A stretch of DNA of 56,255 nucleotides from the NCBI GenBank assembly GCA_025349905.2, contig MU624563.1:1-56255 (forward strand). The letters are read 5' to 3'. Made by a program: the position numbers and the translations under genes. Of this stretch, positions 44,978-55,921 are shown in pieces. This DNA is from Blastocladiella britannica (Eukaryota > Blastocladiomycota > Blastocladiomycetes > Blastocladiales > Blastocladiaceae). The stretch's first letter is position 1; the number at the start of each line of letters is the position of its first letter. Under the pieces are notes generated by a model that was not told where the DNA came from, did no database searches, and saw only the letters and a program-made list of their open reading frames with translations.

Positions 44978-45780
44978 TTTTTTTTAACACACGTTGCGGA
45001 TCGTTTCTTTGGTTTATCGAACGGTTTGATTTTCCAACTGTTTTTGCATTTTGGGCCGGCGTCAGTTTCCAGAGATATTGTTTCCATTTCATGCCATTTG
45101 GCGAGCGGTGATTACAGGGAAGTCGTTATCCCATCAAAACAAACAGAGGTCGTTCGCCAGCCAAAATAGTTTGAAAAAGAAAATACGAACCGGCCGTTTC
45201 GTTGTGCGCGAGCCAAAGTGCACGCTGGATGGACGGATCCAAAAAAAGAAAGAAAAAAAACCCTGAATCAACCGTCCTATCGCACAGCTCCAAAATCTTT
45301 CCAGATCAATGCAGAGGTCCAAGGTTAGGCTGCAATAGTTTGTTTTTCTTTTCGTAGGGGGGCGCCGGCTCTTCGCTGGCGGTCGAGCGCGAGCGTGCAG
45401 AGAGAGTGATCAGTCGAAACACAACAACAGTTGCAAGATTGACGAGGCGGGCTCGGTGCCTTTATGCGCAAGTGTAACTCAAAAAAAAAAAAAGAGGGTC
45501 GAGCTTGTTATGTCACAAGGTACAGTGGATCCTTTTGCGAGCGAGCGTCAAACGAATTATAATTAAAATTGCGGGGGAATGAAGAAAAATTTTAATCGAC
45601 GGCGATACAGAGCGCACTCTGGGAAGTTGTTATGATTGGGAACTTCTATAAAGAAAAAAAATATTTTAAATAATCGCCCCTTGTGAAAATGACAAGATCC
45701 TGACAAGCAACGGCAAGCAAAAACTTGGATTTATATTGTATACACTCCCTCAAAAGTAGATCAGAAAAAAAGAACGGTCA
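44978..45780. other. 803-bp intergenic region, longest gap in the window
   Basis: Lies between the PDE start and GPCR stop (both minus). It should contain the PDE promoter/leader and the GPCR 3' UTR. Several A/T homopolymers (near 45240-45265, 45481-45493, 45650) and a GC-rich patch (about 45355-45410). No supported ORF, tRNA or repeat; small open frames here lack start context and homology. Confidence 0.65.
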
Positions 45781-48700
45781 TCAAGTCCCCCTCTCCTTGC
45801 CGAAATGACGAGCAAACATATCGAGCTGGTCCACATGGGAAAATTTGACTTGGAACTGTCGGTCTTGTGTCTTTCCTCGCAAGATGGCGGTCACGCCTTG
45901 CCGCTTGCCTTCAATGAGCTGGCTCAGATCGAGCTCAAAACTTTTCAGTGCTCCTCCATAGCACAGTTGATCCTGCACATATATATTTATTGGGTGTGAG
46001 CGTTTTTCAAAATAAATTACAACAAAGGAAGAGTGAGAAATAAATACCTTTTGCTGATCTACATCGAAAAACTGCAGGAGTGTGTGCTCTTTGGTCTCAA
46101 TAATCCAAATCTCGGCCCGCTTCCAGGATGCCAAGAACCACAGAAACCGACTGGGAAGGATATCCACCTCAAAGATAGCATATCGGGAACCCACCTCGCC
46201 GACCGCCGCTGCAAAGTTATCGACGGCTCCCGGTGCGCTACTGATGCTGCCTCGCCACCCACCGCCCGCATTCGCCTCCAAGGGAGTGGAATTGGCGCTC
46301 AGTACGCTGGACTGGACGGATAACGGGCCTTGCCGCCGCGATGACACGGGAACGTGTCCTGGATCGCCGGCGCGTGGCACCTTGGTTTCGGCGAATGCCC
46401 CTTGCGAGGCGCGCGAAAAGAAATCGTGCGATGTCCGCACGTTGGTCGGCGACGTGCGCACGATGCGGAGGAACGATGGGACATGCAGAATCAGTACTGC
46501 CGACGTCACCACATACCAGATCAGGATGGCGTTGAAGAAATCGTAGGAGGCCACCGTGTTGGTTGACAGGACGGCGAGCACCATCATTACAATCGCCGTG
46601 TTGTAAATGCATGCAGCGATCCGTTCTATGTTCATTTTTTTGGTAATTCGTGAGCGATTGGAATGGCCATGATGAATATGACAATGTGGACGTACTCGCT
46701 TCATTGTATTTCGAGTTAACTTTACGCGTGAAAAACGTGAGATACAGGCCCCACAGGATAAACGCGACATTCTTCACAAAGTATCAGAGAGTATGTGAGC
46801 GAAACAAAAAGAGGAAATGGCACGAAATATGAAAACGAACCACTGTCACGAGCGGAGTCACTCCAAACTTGAACCCATCCGACTGAGACAGGCATTCGAC
46901 CTGCTGAGAGGTCAACGAAAGGACTTCGAGCGTTGCGACTGGACGAGCGACAAAGGAGTACACTGCTGCACCGCCCAGCTCGCAGACGATAATGAAGGCA
47001 GCAAGCCTTGCCATTTCCCATTGCGAAGCAGCGCTACCTCCAACAGAGGAGTACAAGAGCTTGTAGACACGGTACGTTTTGGGCAAACAGGCGGCAAGAA
47101 TGGTGCCATACGCCAATGTCGATGACCAAAATCTGCATTTGAAATTCCCATCAATCAAAGGCCAATCCGACGACAAAGGATGCAAAATATAAATGACGTA
47201 CCGAACATGGCACACAATTGTGGAGGGGTCTCCAATGTAGCTTCCGATCGAAGTGATGCCCAGGAGAGCTGCAAGGTTGACCATCATTGAGGCGAGCAAT
47301 GACGTTGCACGGACCTCGGGGTGGTCGCGGTTCGCCCAGAATACACCGGCGCTGACCAGAACAAAGAGAAGCGTCGAGGCAGCCATGCAAATCAGTGCAA
47401 TTCCGCCCGGGCCGCCCCATTGCACGTTGGCGCTGGTCCGGATAGGAGAGTCGAGGGGGACTTTCCCACCAATCCAGAGCGTTGGCGAGCTCATGGCAGC
47501 CGTAACCGAACCATCTGCGGCGTTCAGGATGTAGTTGAGGGTGGATTTGACAAGGGGTGGCAGCGATGTGTTTTGCGAAGGGATGGCGCGGGCACCAGTG
47601 ATCGTATACTTGGAGTAAATCGGGTCGCCGTTCGCATTGATCATGTACGGCTGCCGCACGCCAGGGACCGACGCGGTCAAATTGAACATGTCCAGTGTCA
47701 TGCTCTTGAAGTAGGTTGCGTTGATCGGGGACAGAATCGAGAGGTCGCCGTTGCCGACCGTTTGGACCAGATTGTGCAGGCCCGCAACAAGCGCAAATCC
47801 ACAGCCATAGCCTCGTCCAAAGTCGACTCCTCCTTGTGCCGAGTACCTAAATAATCCACAAGTTTGAATCATAAATTTCAAAACTGCGAGACAATAATAA
47901 GAACAGCCGTACTGAAGTCCAGTTTGAAGGGTGTATTGAGCCGAGAATGCATCGAAAACGGCCGCATCTTCAGTCAGCTCACTCAAGAACGCGATGGGGA
48001 CACTGGCAAGGATCTCGGGGCACAATGTCGGCGTGTAGTCGCAAATAGCGACTGCGAGGTCATTCAGTGACAGCAATACGCGAGGCGCGCTTGTCAACCA
48101 CCCACTCTTGTACAAGGAGACAATCATGGGGCCAACTGCCTCGCTCGTGACGTGGAAAACGGCAATGATGCGCGTGTCGGTTGCCATGAGTGCTGCAGTA
48201 ATCGTGTTGATGGCGGTCTGCGATGTGTCATCTGCGAACCGACCTGTGGTCGTAGTGGTAATGTTCGAGTTGGCGCAAAGCCCAACGAATTCTTGAGTGA
48301 CTGTGGCCGAAATGTGTGTGTCAGGAATCAGTACAAAAAAATGTGGAGAGCGCGTAGAAGGGACGAACCAGTATCGATAAAGTTGTTGCCGGACTCTGCG
48401 AGGACACCAACTCGGCTCCAACTAAAAGCAGCCATGGCTTGCGTGAGGGTAAACGCTAAATTCGAGCCCGTGTTGACGGTGCGGAAAAAGGACGGGAATC
48501 GCGACTTGTCGGACAGATCCGACGTGGAAGAATACGGCGAGCACTGTGGGAGCATGACGACGCCAGTCAATGAAGCGACAAGCTTGGAGCTGTCCGAGAT
48601 GCCGTCGCCAACAATTCCGGCCACTCCAGACTGGATCAGGTCTGATTTTGTTCGATCCATGTCAAAATATATACAAAAAAAAGCAGAAATCGACCCCAAA

Positions 48701-48992
48701 CAAACGACATACCGAGTGCGCCAAAAATACTCTGGCTCCCTGACATGTCACCACCGCGGGCAGAATCAATTACTTTCAGCGTGATATTTGCAGAAGGCAA
48801 GAACCCAGCCGTTTGTGCATCCGTGATTGCAAACCGAACAGCATCGAGTGACGCGTTGAAACCAGCCATGAGCTCGCCACCGAGTGAAAACGGAAGAATC
48901 ACACCAAGAACTACGTTGACGGCTGCTGGTGCTAGTGATTGAGCGACACATGTCACGCCAGTCAAGAAAAGCAGGACAAGGATGATCCTCAT
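45781..48992 (-). CDS. Class C GPCR with periplasmic-binding-type ectodomain and PH-like tail
   Basis: Eight exons (48992-48713, 48641-48369, 48300-47913, 47846-47202, 47132-46841, 46771-46696, 46625-46048, 45972-45781) give 907 residues. Signal peptide (about 1-18). A Venus-flytrap ligand-binding domain follows (about 25-440), with SLGGELMAGFNASLDAVRFA, VASLTGVVMLPQCSPYSS and WSRVGVLAESGNNF. Seven TM helices of the 7TM_3 (GABA-B/mGlu-like) type run from about 455 to 705, including CHVRFWSSTLAYGT joined across intron 4 and ILWGLYLTFFTRKVNSKYNE before intron 6. After a Ser-rich linker, residues about 795-905 form a beta-rich block closing with a helix (HVDQLDMFARHFGK), resembling a PH domain. 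Ligand unknown (amino acid-like by family). Introns 3, 4 and 7 are in-frame and stop-free. Confidence 0.88.
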
Positions 48993-49150
48993 TTCGTTGT
49001 CGGTGATACTTCAGCCAATTCTTTGCCAGTGTACTCTAGTCGAGTTAGGATCCAAGAAAAAATAGATGATATTTTTTCGCAGGGGTTGGGAATTTGGTGG
49101 GAGGGGATGGGCAAAAAGTTAAATCATTATTTATTTGATCGACCACGCGC

Positions 49151-51450
49151 TCAAAACGTAAGCTCTTGACGAAGTGCTCTTACGTCTGCCTTGATTGCAG
49201 CCACTTTGGCACGCTGGGCAACGAGATACTCGAGCTGTTCTACCATCGATTGATCATAGAGCTCCACAAGATCCGAGAGCGGGACCGTCAACTTGTCGCG
49301 AACAAGCTTGTGGTACTCGTCCTAAAGCACATTCATCTATGGACATCAACAACGGAAAGTAAAAAAAAATATACGTCAAAACATACCGTAAGCTCAGTAC
49401 GAAGCCCTTCTTGCACGCCGGCAATTCCCTGAATGTAGTCGTCCTCCACCCGCTTCCACCCACGCCGCATCAGATCCGCAACACCGGCCGTGCTCGCAGT
49501 GGCAACCAGAGCAGCTGCGCCCACATCTACGCCGCCCTGCACCACGGCCACCATGGCCGCCAGCCAAATACTCACGGAAGCAGCGCCTGCACGCAGTGCA
49601 AGTGTTTCGGCCGAGGTGCGGACGAGGTCCGCGTCCGTACCAGCAGCGACCGCCTGCCCCGCGACTTGCGCGCGGTATCGCCACACGACATTCGAGAGTG
49701 CAAACGGATCCACTTGGGCGACCGAGGTCGAGTCTCGTGCTGCCAGCTGGTGCAAGCGGTCCAAGACCACCAGGACGGGCGCGATCGCCGGGTCGGTGGC
49801 GGCGGCAGGGAGCGGCTCATTCACTTGGGGCAGCGTCAAACTCCGTCCAGGCAAAGGACCACCCAACTCAAAGGCGTCGACGGGAATGTCATTAGAAGAG
49901 GCAATTGACGTGTTTGAGCTGCCGTCCGCTGGTGCTGCAGCTGCCAGAGGAAGCGCGCTCTGTTGTGCATCCAGTGCAGCGTACATGCCCTTGACGGCGC
50001 GCGCAACATCCTCGTACACGTAGCGCAGGCCCTCGCCAAGGCGACCGGCGGCCACCGCCATGCGGATCTCGGCCTCGGACAGTGCATGAGACCGGACGGC
50101 CGCGCGCAGCTCTCCCGCCACGTCGTCAGCGCGCCACAGCAGCGACCACGCGGGCGTCTTTCTGAAAAAGTCGCGCGCGGCTGTCGCAATCTGGCTCGTA
50201 GAGGCGTCAATGGCCTTGATGTCGCGGTCGTGGAACTCGCTCACCAGCCGGTCCGTCTCGCCCACCACCCGCCGGGTGACGTGCACGTCCAGGTGGTGTG
50301 CCAGAGCCCTGAGCCGCTGCTCGGCCCGGTCGTGCTGCATCGTCAAGTGGTCGAGGGCCGCATCGCACGCCGAGAGCACCGCGCGAGCGCGCGTGGTGCC
50401 GCGGTGGTCGTGCGACGCGCGGTACAGCTGTTGGGCGAGCGCCGACACCCCCGATCCGTTATCGGACGCACCCAGTGATGATCCGGCCGTGACGCTGCTG
50501 CCGGTGGCGATCGCCTCGGGGCTGAGGTACGCGGCCACGGCGGCACGGCGGGAGGAGACGGGGAACACGGGAATGTCGGACCCAACGCGCTCTCGCACCG
50601 CCGCAACGATGCGAGGGAGCTCAGACGCTTCATGGATCAGGTAGTCGACACCGTTGATAGCGATCACGGTCGGGTGGTGCGTCGCACGCAAATGGGCGGC
50701 GACCGTGGCCTCGTGCGACGTGGTCAGGTGTCGGGGTGTGTCGGTCACAAACAGCACCAAGTCGTTCTTTGCCACGAGGTGCGACGCGAGGTGCGGCCAG
50801 TTGGACGTGAGGGCTGTTGTGCATTTTTTTAGAGTGGCATTCCGCAAAAGGAGAGGAGGACGTACGAGGAACCAGCGTCCATTCGACGCCAGCGAGGGCA
50901 GGGGCGGGCGCTTGGACCTGCTGCACGCCGTCGATCGTCTCGGACGACCATGCGTCGCCCTTGGTAATGCGAATCACGTCATCCACCTGTACGCCCCACT
51001 CCTCGTTGACAACCTGGCGGCCGTCCGGGTATCCCAGGAGCGCATTGACGAGCGCTGCGCGTCCCACTTGCCGGTCGGCAATGACTGTTTTTTTTTTTTT
51101 TAACCAGAAAAGTCAAACCATGATTGTGTTGATTGATATTAATATGACAAACCAAGGATCTTGATAGGTCCGTCCGTAGACGCAAGGCCGCCGTCGGCAG
51201 CGTCTGCAAGCCTCGAGTAGAGTGACCGCGGCAGTTGCGACTGGAATTGGAGAATGCGGGCGGAAGCGGTGGCGATCGAGTGCGGCTTTGGCGATGCCTC
51301 CACTGGCGTTGATGCAGGCTCAATTGGAGCGGAGGCGGTCTCGGAAGCGGTCAAGCTGTTGCTGCGAAGGAGCACGCGCGGAAGAAGGCTCCTGGCGCGC
51401 GTGAGCAGCATCGGGCGTGCCCCCACGGCTGACCGAAGCGAGCTGATCAT
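49151..51450 (-). CDS. Mitochondrial dynamin-like protein with degenerate P-loop
   Basis: Four exons (51450-51153, 51084-50866, 50813-49387, 49321-49151; introns 68, 52, 65 nt) give 704 residues. The N-terminus is a textbook presequence (MLLTRARSLLPRVLLRSNS). Next is a GTPase-like core: a strand (KILVIADR), then QVGRAALVNALLGYP where GxxxxGK[ST] would be, LVLFVTDTP, and HPTVIAINGVD in the place of the N/TKxD strand. The P-loop Lys and Ser/Thr are replaced (Arg, Ala), so GTP binding is doubtful. Long helices follow, with a hydrophobic Ala/Gly segment (about 590-640) that may enter a membrane, and a C-terminal helix (EYLVAQRAKVAAIKADV). Resembles fungal mitochondrial dynamin-like/mitofusin-like proteins; exact family not certain. 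Starts 47 nt after the Mis18 stop. Confidence 0.75.
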
Positions 51451-51497
51451 TGATTTTAGAGGTTTCCTCGCATTCAAAGAAAAAAAAAACAGGATTT

Positions 51498-52449
51498 TCA
51501 ATCATGGCCGTCCTTGGCCAAGTTAATCAGCTCGCTGGCATCTGGCGCACCCGACCGCCTTCCAGCACTACTGCCACCACTACCAGCGGATGCAGCCGAG
51601 GGGGTCGACCCGGATGGCACCTTGCGCACTGCATCAACATTCCGCTCGGCGTACTCGTGCTCTCGCTGCGCGCGCTGCGCCTGCTGCTGGGCAGCGCGTT
51701 GCGCGTGCTGCTGAGCGGTCGCCGCCAGGCCCGGCTGGCCGATCATTTGCTGAAAGTACGTCCCGCTACTGAGCGGTGACCCAGTCGCAAGCTGTTGCTG
51801 CTGCTGCTGGTGCTGCTGGAGTTGATGATGCGGGTGGGCTGCTGCCGCTGAAGGCTGCTGCATCACTGCTGCTGCCGCGGCCTTCAGTGCGGGCCCGTAC
51901 CCCAGCGGCCCTGCAGTGGGACCGGCGGCAGCCATTTGACCAGTGCCGGGAGCGCCTCGCTGCTGCTGCTGTTGACCGCCCGCGGCTGGTGGTGGCGGGT
52001 GCATGTACGCCATTTGTGGTACGCCAGTGCTCGCGGCAGCAGCACCTGGCGCCGACCCAGCGCCGCCCCACAACTGCTGCTGGCGGAAGGCCTGGACCGC
52101 GGGATCGAGCGCGGCCACGATTTGGTGCGGTGCAGAGTACGGGGCCAACCCGGCCTGGGAGCCCGGCGCCAGGTGCGGCGGCGGTGGTGCTGCCGCCGAC
52201 AACGTGGGTGGCGGGGCGGCTCCGCTCGACATGCGCGGGGCAAGCGACACGGGCGGTGCGGTCGGAGCGCCCAACGCAGCGGCGAGGCCGAGCGTGCTGT
52301 GCTGCTGATTTGCGGTTGCCGCGCGCAGCGCTGCCGCTGCCGCCGTGTGCGATTGCTGTTGCTGCTGCTGCTGAAAGTGGGCTTGCGCGACAGCGGCTTG
52401 CGTGGCAGCTGCTTGCGCCGCAGCCGCTGCTACTGCCTGCTGCTGCTGC

Positions 52450-52489
<40 letters not shown>

Positions 52490-53661
52490 GCTGCTTTTGT
52501 TGCTGCTTTTGCGCCGCTTGTTGCTGCTGAAGCTGGAGCTGATGCTGCTGCTGCTGCTGCTGGATCTGCGAAGCAGACGGCAAGCTGCCGCGCATCGGCG
52601 GAGGCGCCGCTGGCCCAGCTCCAGCTCCAGTGGATGCGACATGGGCTGGTCCAGGCGCACTGGGTTGCGATGGCGGCTGATCGGGCTGCTTTGGGCGAGC
52701 GCTCGGCTGTCCCGCCGAGGTGGATGGAGCGGCAGCAGCAGAGGTAGCGGAGGCGGCGGATCGGTGTCGCGACGAAGCTGCAACGCCGTTGGCGCCATGG
52801 TTCGCTGCGGCTGGGATCGGCGCGGTGCTGCCCTGTCGGAGCATCAAGCGATGTAAAATGTAGTCTACTTTTTTGTTGAGGGAGCCCATGCCGGATTCGA
52901 CCTTTTTTTTTAAAGCAAAGTCAGTTCTTTTGTCAGATACGAATTAGAAAAAAACAGCGAATGAAAAACGAACGCCTTTGAGGAACACATGTTGGCGGAA
53001 TGATTCGGGAAGACTGGCAACAGTTGCAGACGAGACGCTGGAGGTCTTGTCGCCGCGGTACGATCCAAACGCGTAGCTGTTGGGTCGGATTAGTATTGGA
53101 ATATGGGCCGAAAAGAATCATAATGCATACCAAGTAATTGTGTCGAGAGCGTAGCAGTATTTTTCCCTTTAAGAGCAACGTAAATAGGTGAGTTGGTTAA
53201 ATCAAAACAAAGCGAAAAAAAAGAGAAAAGTACCTGAGGATCTCGTTTCCCTTTGGTGGTTCAATCAGGTATTCGCCAAGAGGCGTCTCGCATTTCCCAC
53301 AAATGATATCCTGAAGGATCCTGGTGGAAGGCAACATCACATGAGTTTGAATGAAAAAAAGGCAAAAAAAAAAAAAAGAAAGATCATACAGATCAGACTG
53401 GTTGAGCGGCTCACCGCTCAAGCGGACATTGTCGTGCTTGGCAAAAAGAGCGATTCCTTTGCCTTCCTGCACGACTGTCCACCAAGCAGACGAGTCACCC
53501 ACGATCGTGAGGCAGTTGGAACACTGGAAGATAAGTGGGACATCTGCCAACATGGCGAGCTCGGGGCTGTGTGGACTACTGCCCTGAGCGGCAGCAGCAG
53601 CGGCGGCAGCAGCGGGAGCATGCGCGGCCGATTTGGCGGTTCCTGGCGCCCGAGTGGCCAT
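51498..53661 (-). CDS. MIS18: Mis18-domain centromere protein with Gln-rich tail
   Basis: Yippee-like Mis18 domain protein; the family licenses CENP-A loading at centromeres. Five exons (53661-53390, 53320-53234, 53166-53131, 53076-52974, 52901-51498; introns 69, 67, 54, 72 nt) give 633 residues. After an Ala-rich start, the domain has FQCSNCLTIVGDSSAW with C47 and C50, then C98 and C101 (CGKC) after intron 1, then YCYALDTITCYAFGS assembled over introns 2 and 3. Exon 3 is only 36 nt. A short coiled-coil-like helix follows (SLNKKVDYILHRLML, about 172-186). The remaining 450 residues are Gln/Ala/Pro low complexity with about 19 consecutive Gln. A short C-terminal motif (SELINLAKDG) ends the protein. 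Zinc binding and CENP-A role are by family. Confidence 0.88.
52437..52493 (-). repeat. Poly-Gln (CAA/CAG)19 tract in the Mis18-like gene
   Basis: Nineteen consecutive Gln codons, mostly CAA with CAG at the ends, flanked by further Gln/Lys and Ala runs. Likely polymorphic in length. Confidence 0.9.
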
Positions 53662-54281
53662 CGTTTTTTTTGTTTTGCTGATCGTGGCGTGCGTTCAAGG
53701 AATGGGAGAGGAAGGCAGGTGCGCGGGGCACAAAACTGTTAAAGTACAGAAAGTTTGTGAGTCTGTTAAGTGGGACGCTGGACGTGAATTCAATTCCCAG
53801 GCGTGACAGGGCCAAACCCAAGATCAAGTCGAAGGAAAATGGTGATCGCACTTGCAGGCAAAAGTACGGGGGTTGATAAAATAATGATGAATAAATAAGC
53901 GTGTTTATATGTGACCTGTCCTTAACCAATCCAGGGCTAAATATTATGTGTGAGAAATATGTCAATGTCGTAAAAAAACGAATAAAAAAAATGCGTACAC
54001 CAGTTGCTCCTCCAAAGCGCGGTAGAACAAGGGAAAAGGAGTATTATGGTGCGTGGACACGTTAGGATAAAAAAGTATATGTCAAATAATGTTCGTGGAA
54101 AGAGTATTTTATTCAGCCGTTGTTGATATCACGAGGAGCTTGACAGTTAACAGATATCATCGCGCCACTTTTGCGCATACTTTTTTTTTCTCGTCGTTTT
54201 GTCCTTGGCCAACGATCAATTGGCTCGATACCTCTGTGAAGTAGTTGGTTGATCTCTCTCTTTGACGCCCAAAAAGCAAAA
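53662..54281. other. 620-bp divergent intergenic region (Mis18 / Rav2)
   Basis: Separates the divergent Mis18-like and Rogdi/Rav2-like starts. AT-rich relative to genes, with A- and T-runs (about 53972-53990, 54181-54190). Open frames here are short, without homology or start context. No RNA gene recognised. Confidence 0.65.
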
Positions 54282-55808
54282 ATGTCGGTCGCAGCGCGCC
54301 CCGATCCGCATGACGCCACTGTCCTGGAAAGCGAGCTTGTGCGCGCACTTCACTTTTTTCAAACAAGGCAAGCAAGGCGTGCATGCATGTTGACCCAGCC
54401 ATCACATTACACAGCTCGAGCTCCAGTGGTACTTGACCACGGCCCTCCCGCCCGCACTCGCCGACCTAGCCTATACGATCCAGGATGCGCTCGACTCGCT
54501 GCTGGTCCTCTCCGATCAGAGCGGCGGCAATAATGGCGCCGCCTCTGCCACCGCGGGCGAATACTTGCTGCCGGTCTCGACGCCCGGCGACGCCAGCACC
54601 GACACGACCGTGGTCAAGGGCACACTGACCATGAACGGGTACCGCATGGTGCGATCCAACCTGGAAGTCAAATTCCCCAACCGGCCGGGCGTGCGAGTGG
54701 CCCTGTCGCCGCTGGTGATTCATCCGGTCATGGAAGCCCACCATCATGCGCACCACGCGGTGCACTCGCTGCTCAAGGACGCGGCGCTGGCTCCTCGCAC
54801 GCTTCATTCGTCGCGGCACTTGGTGGGCGAGCTGGCCGACACGCTTGCGAATGCGCTCGATCACTTGCGTGCCGGCCACCGGACGCCGGGCATTCTGCGA
54901 GCTCACCCGGGCGCCTTGTCCGCAGACGCTCAGCTGGTGGTGTCGACGGCCTTGGCGGGAGATGCGCTGCTGCTGTGCCTTTCCCATGCCATCCCAACAC
55001 AGGCAGCGGCTGCTGCTGGAGCCGGGTCGCTGATGGTGCCCATGGGTGGCGGTGGTGGTAATGGAGGCGGAGGGCCGGGTAGTGGGGCTGGATCGCCATC
55101 GCGCGGGTTTGGGCATGCGGCCGCCGTGAGCGCGGCGGCAGGAGCCCCGGTCCCGAGTGCGTCCGCCAACGCCATCCCATCGCTCCCGTCCGTGGCATCC
55201 CTGAGCGTTCCGGCGGCGGTGTACAATCCAAGCGGGTTGGCAGACCACGCCCGCTCGCTCTCGGCCGGCCCCATTATCGGCGCTCGAATCACGGTCGGCG
55301 GTCATGGCGGCGGGCCGCGACACGCCGTTCACGGATCCGCGACTCCACCACCACCACAAGCGGCGCCGACCATTGGTGTGATCACGCCCTCGGCCTCGGC
55401 CACATTGAGCCCGCTGTCCACGGCCAAAATGCGGGCCTCGTCTTCCATTCGATCGGCCCTGGGAAACGTCGGCGTTCATGTTGGCGGATCCGATATACCG
55501 TCCAATGGCGGTGGAGCCGGTGGACCCAAGTCGCGCACTGGCCCTATCTTGGACCGACCCGGGTCGGGTGTTGGGTCGTACCTGTACGCTGTTTTCAAAT
55601 TTTGTTTTTGTTTTCTTGATGGACGGGGATCCTAACCATATCTAACAGCTGGGTGCACGACAAATGGAGCGAGGTCTTTGCCGAGGCTGTACTGGAAATT
55701 GGATGGCGCCAGCTGGTTGAATTCCGCGACAAACTGGCCACTGCCCACGCGCTGGTTCACCACATTTCGATGCAGCTGAATGCATTCACAGCGATTGAAC
55801 TGGACTGA
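54282..55808 (+). CDS. RAV2: Rogdi/Rav2-like subunit of the RAVE V-ATPase assembly complex
   Basis: Leucine-zipper-domain protein; yeast Rav2 and animal ROGDI help reassemble V1 with Vo of the vacuolar H+-ATPase. Three exons (54282-54338, 54415-55583, 55649-55808; introns 76 and 65 nt) give 461 residues. Splicing joins VLESEL to LELQWYLTTALPPALADL, the family's N-terminal helix. Helical regions with NLEVKFP and SRHLVGELADTLANALDHL follow. An inserted Gly/Ser/Ala-rich segment (about 225-400) interrupts the fold, and exon 3 supplies the closing helices (LWVHDKWSEVFAEAV, HHISMQLN). ATG at 54282 rather than the longer frame because exon 1 begins just before the conserved helix. The assignment is from the short N-terminal and C-terminal strings, so moderate. 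Confidence 0.72.
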
Positions 55809-55921
55809 ATGAAGAATATGGCACTCTTTTATTTTATTCACTATCGCTTACTCTTGACACTCCCACGCACATTCACTCCCTTTTTGGTACTCGGTTACTT
55901 GAATGGTCTTGAAAAAAAAAC

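Noticed and set aside
44978..45780. Possible small gene or tRNA in the longest gap
   Set aside because: No cloverleaf, box A/B pair, or homologous ORF found by eye; tRNAscan would settle it.
51776..52856. Plus-strand Leu/Ala-rich open frames opposite the Mis18 tail
   Set aside because: Shadows of the Gln/Ala repeat; long Leu runs are reverse complements of CAG/CAA codons.
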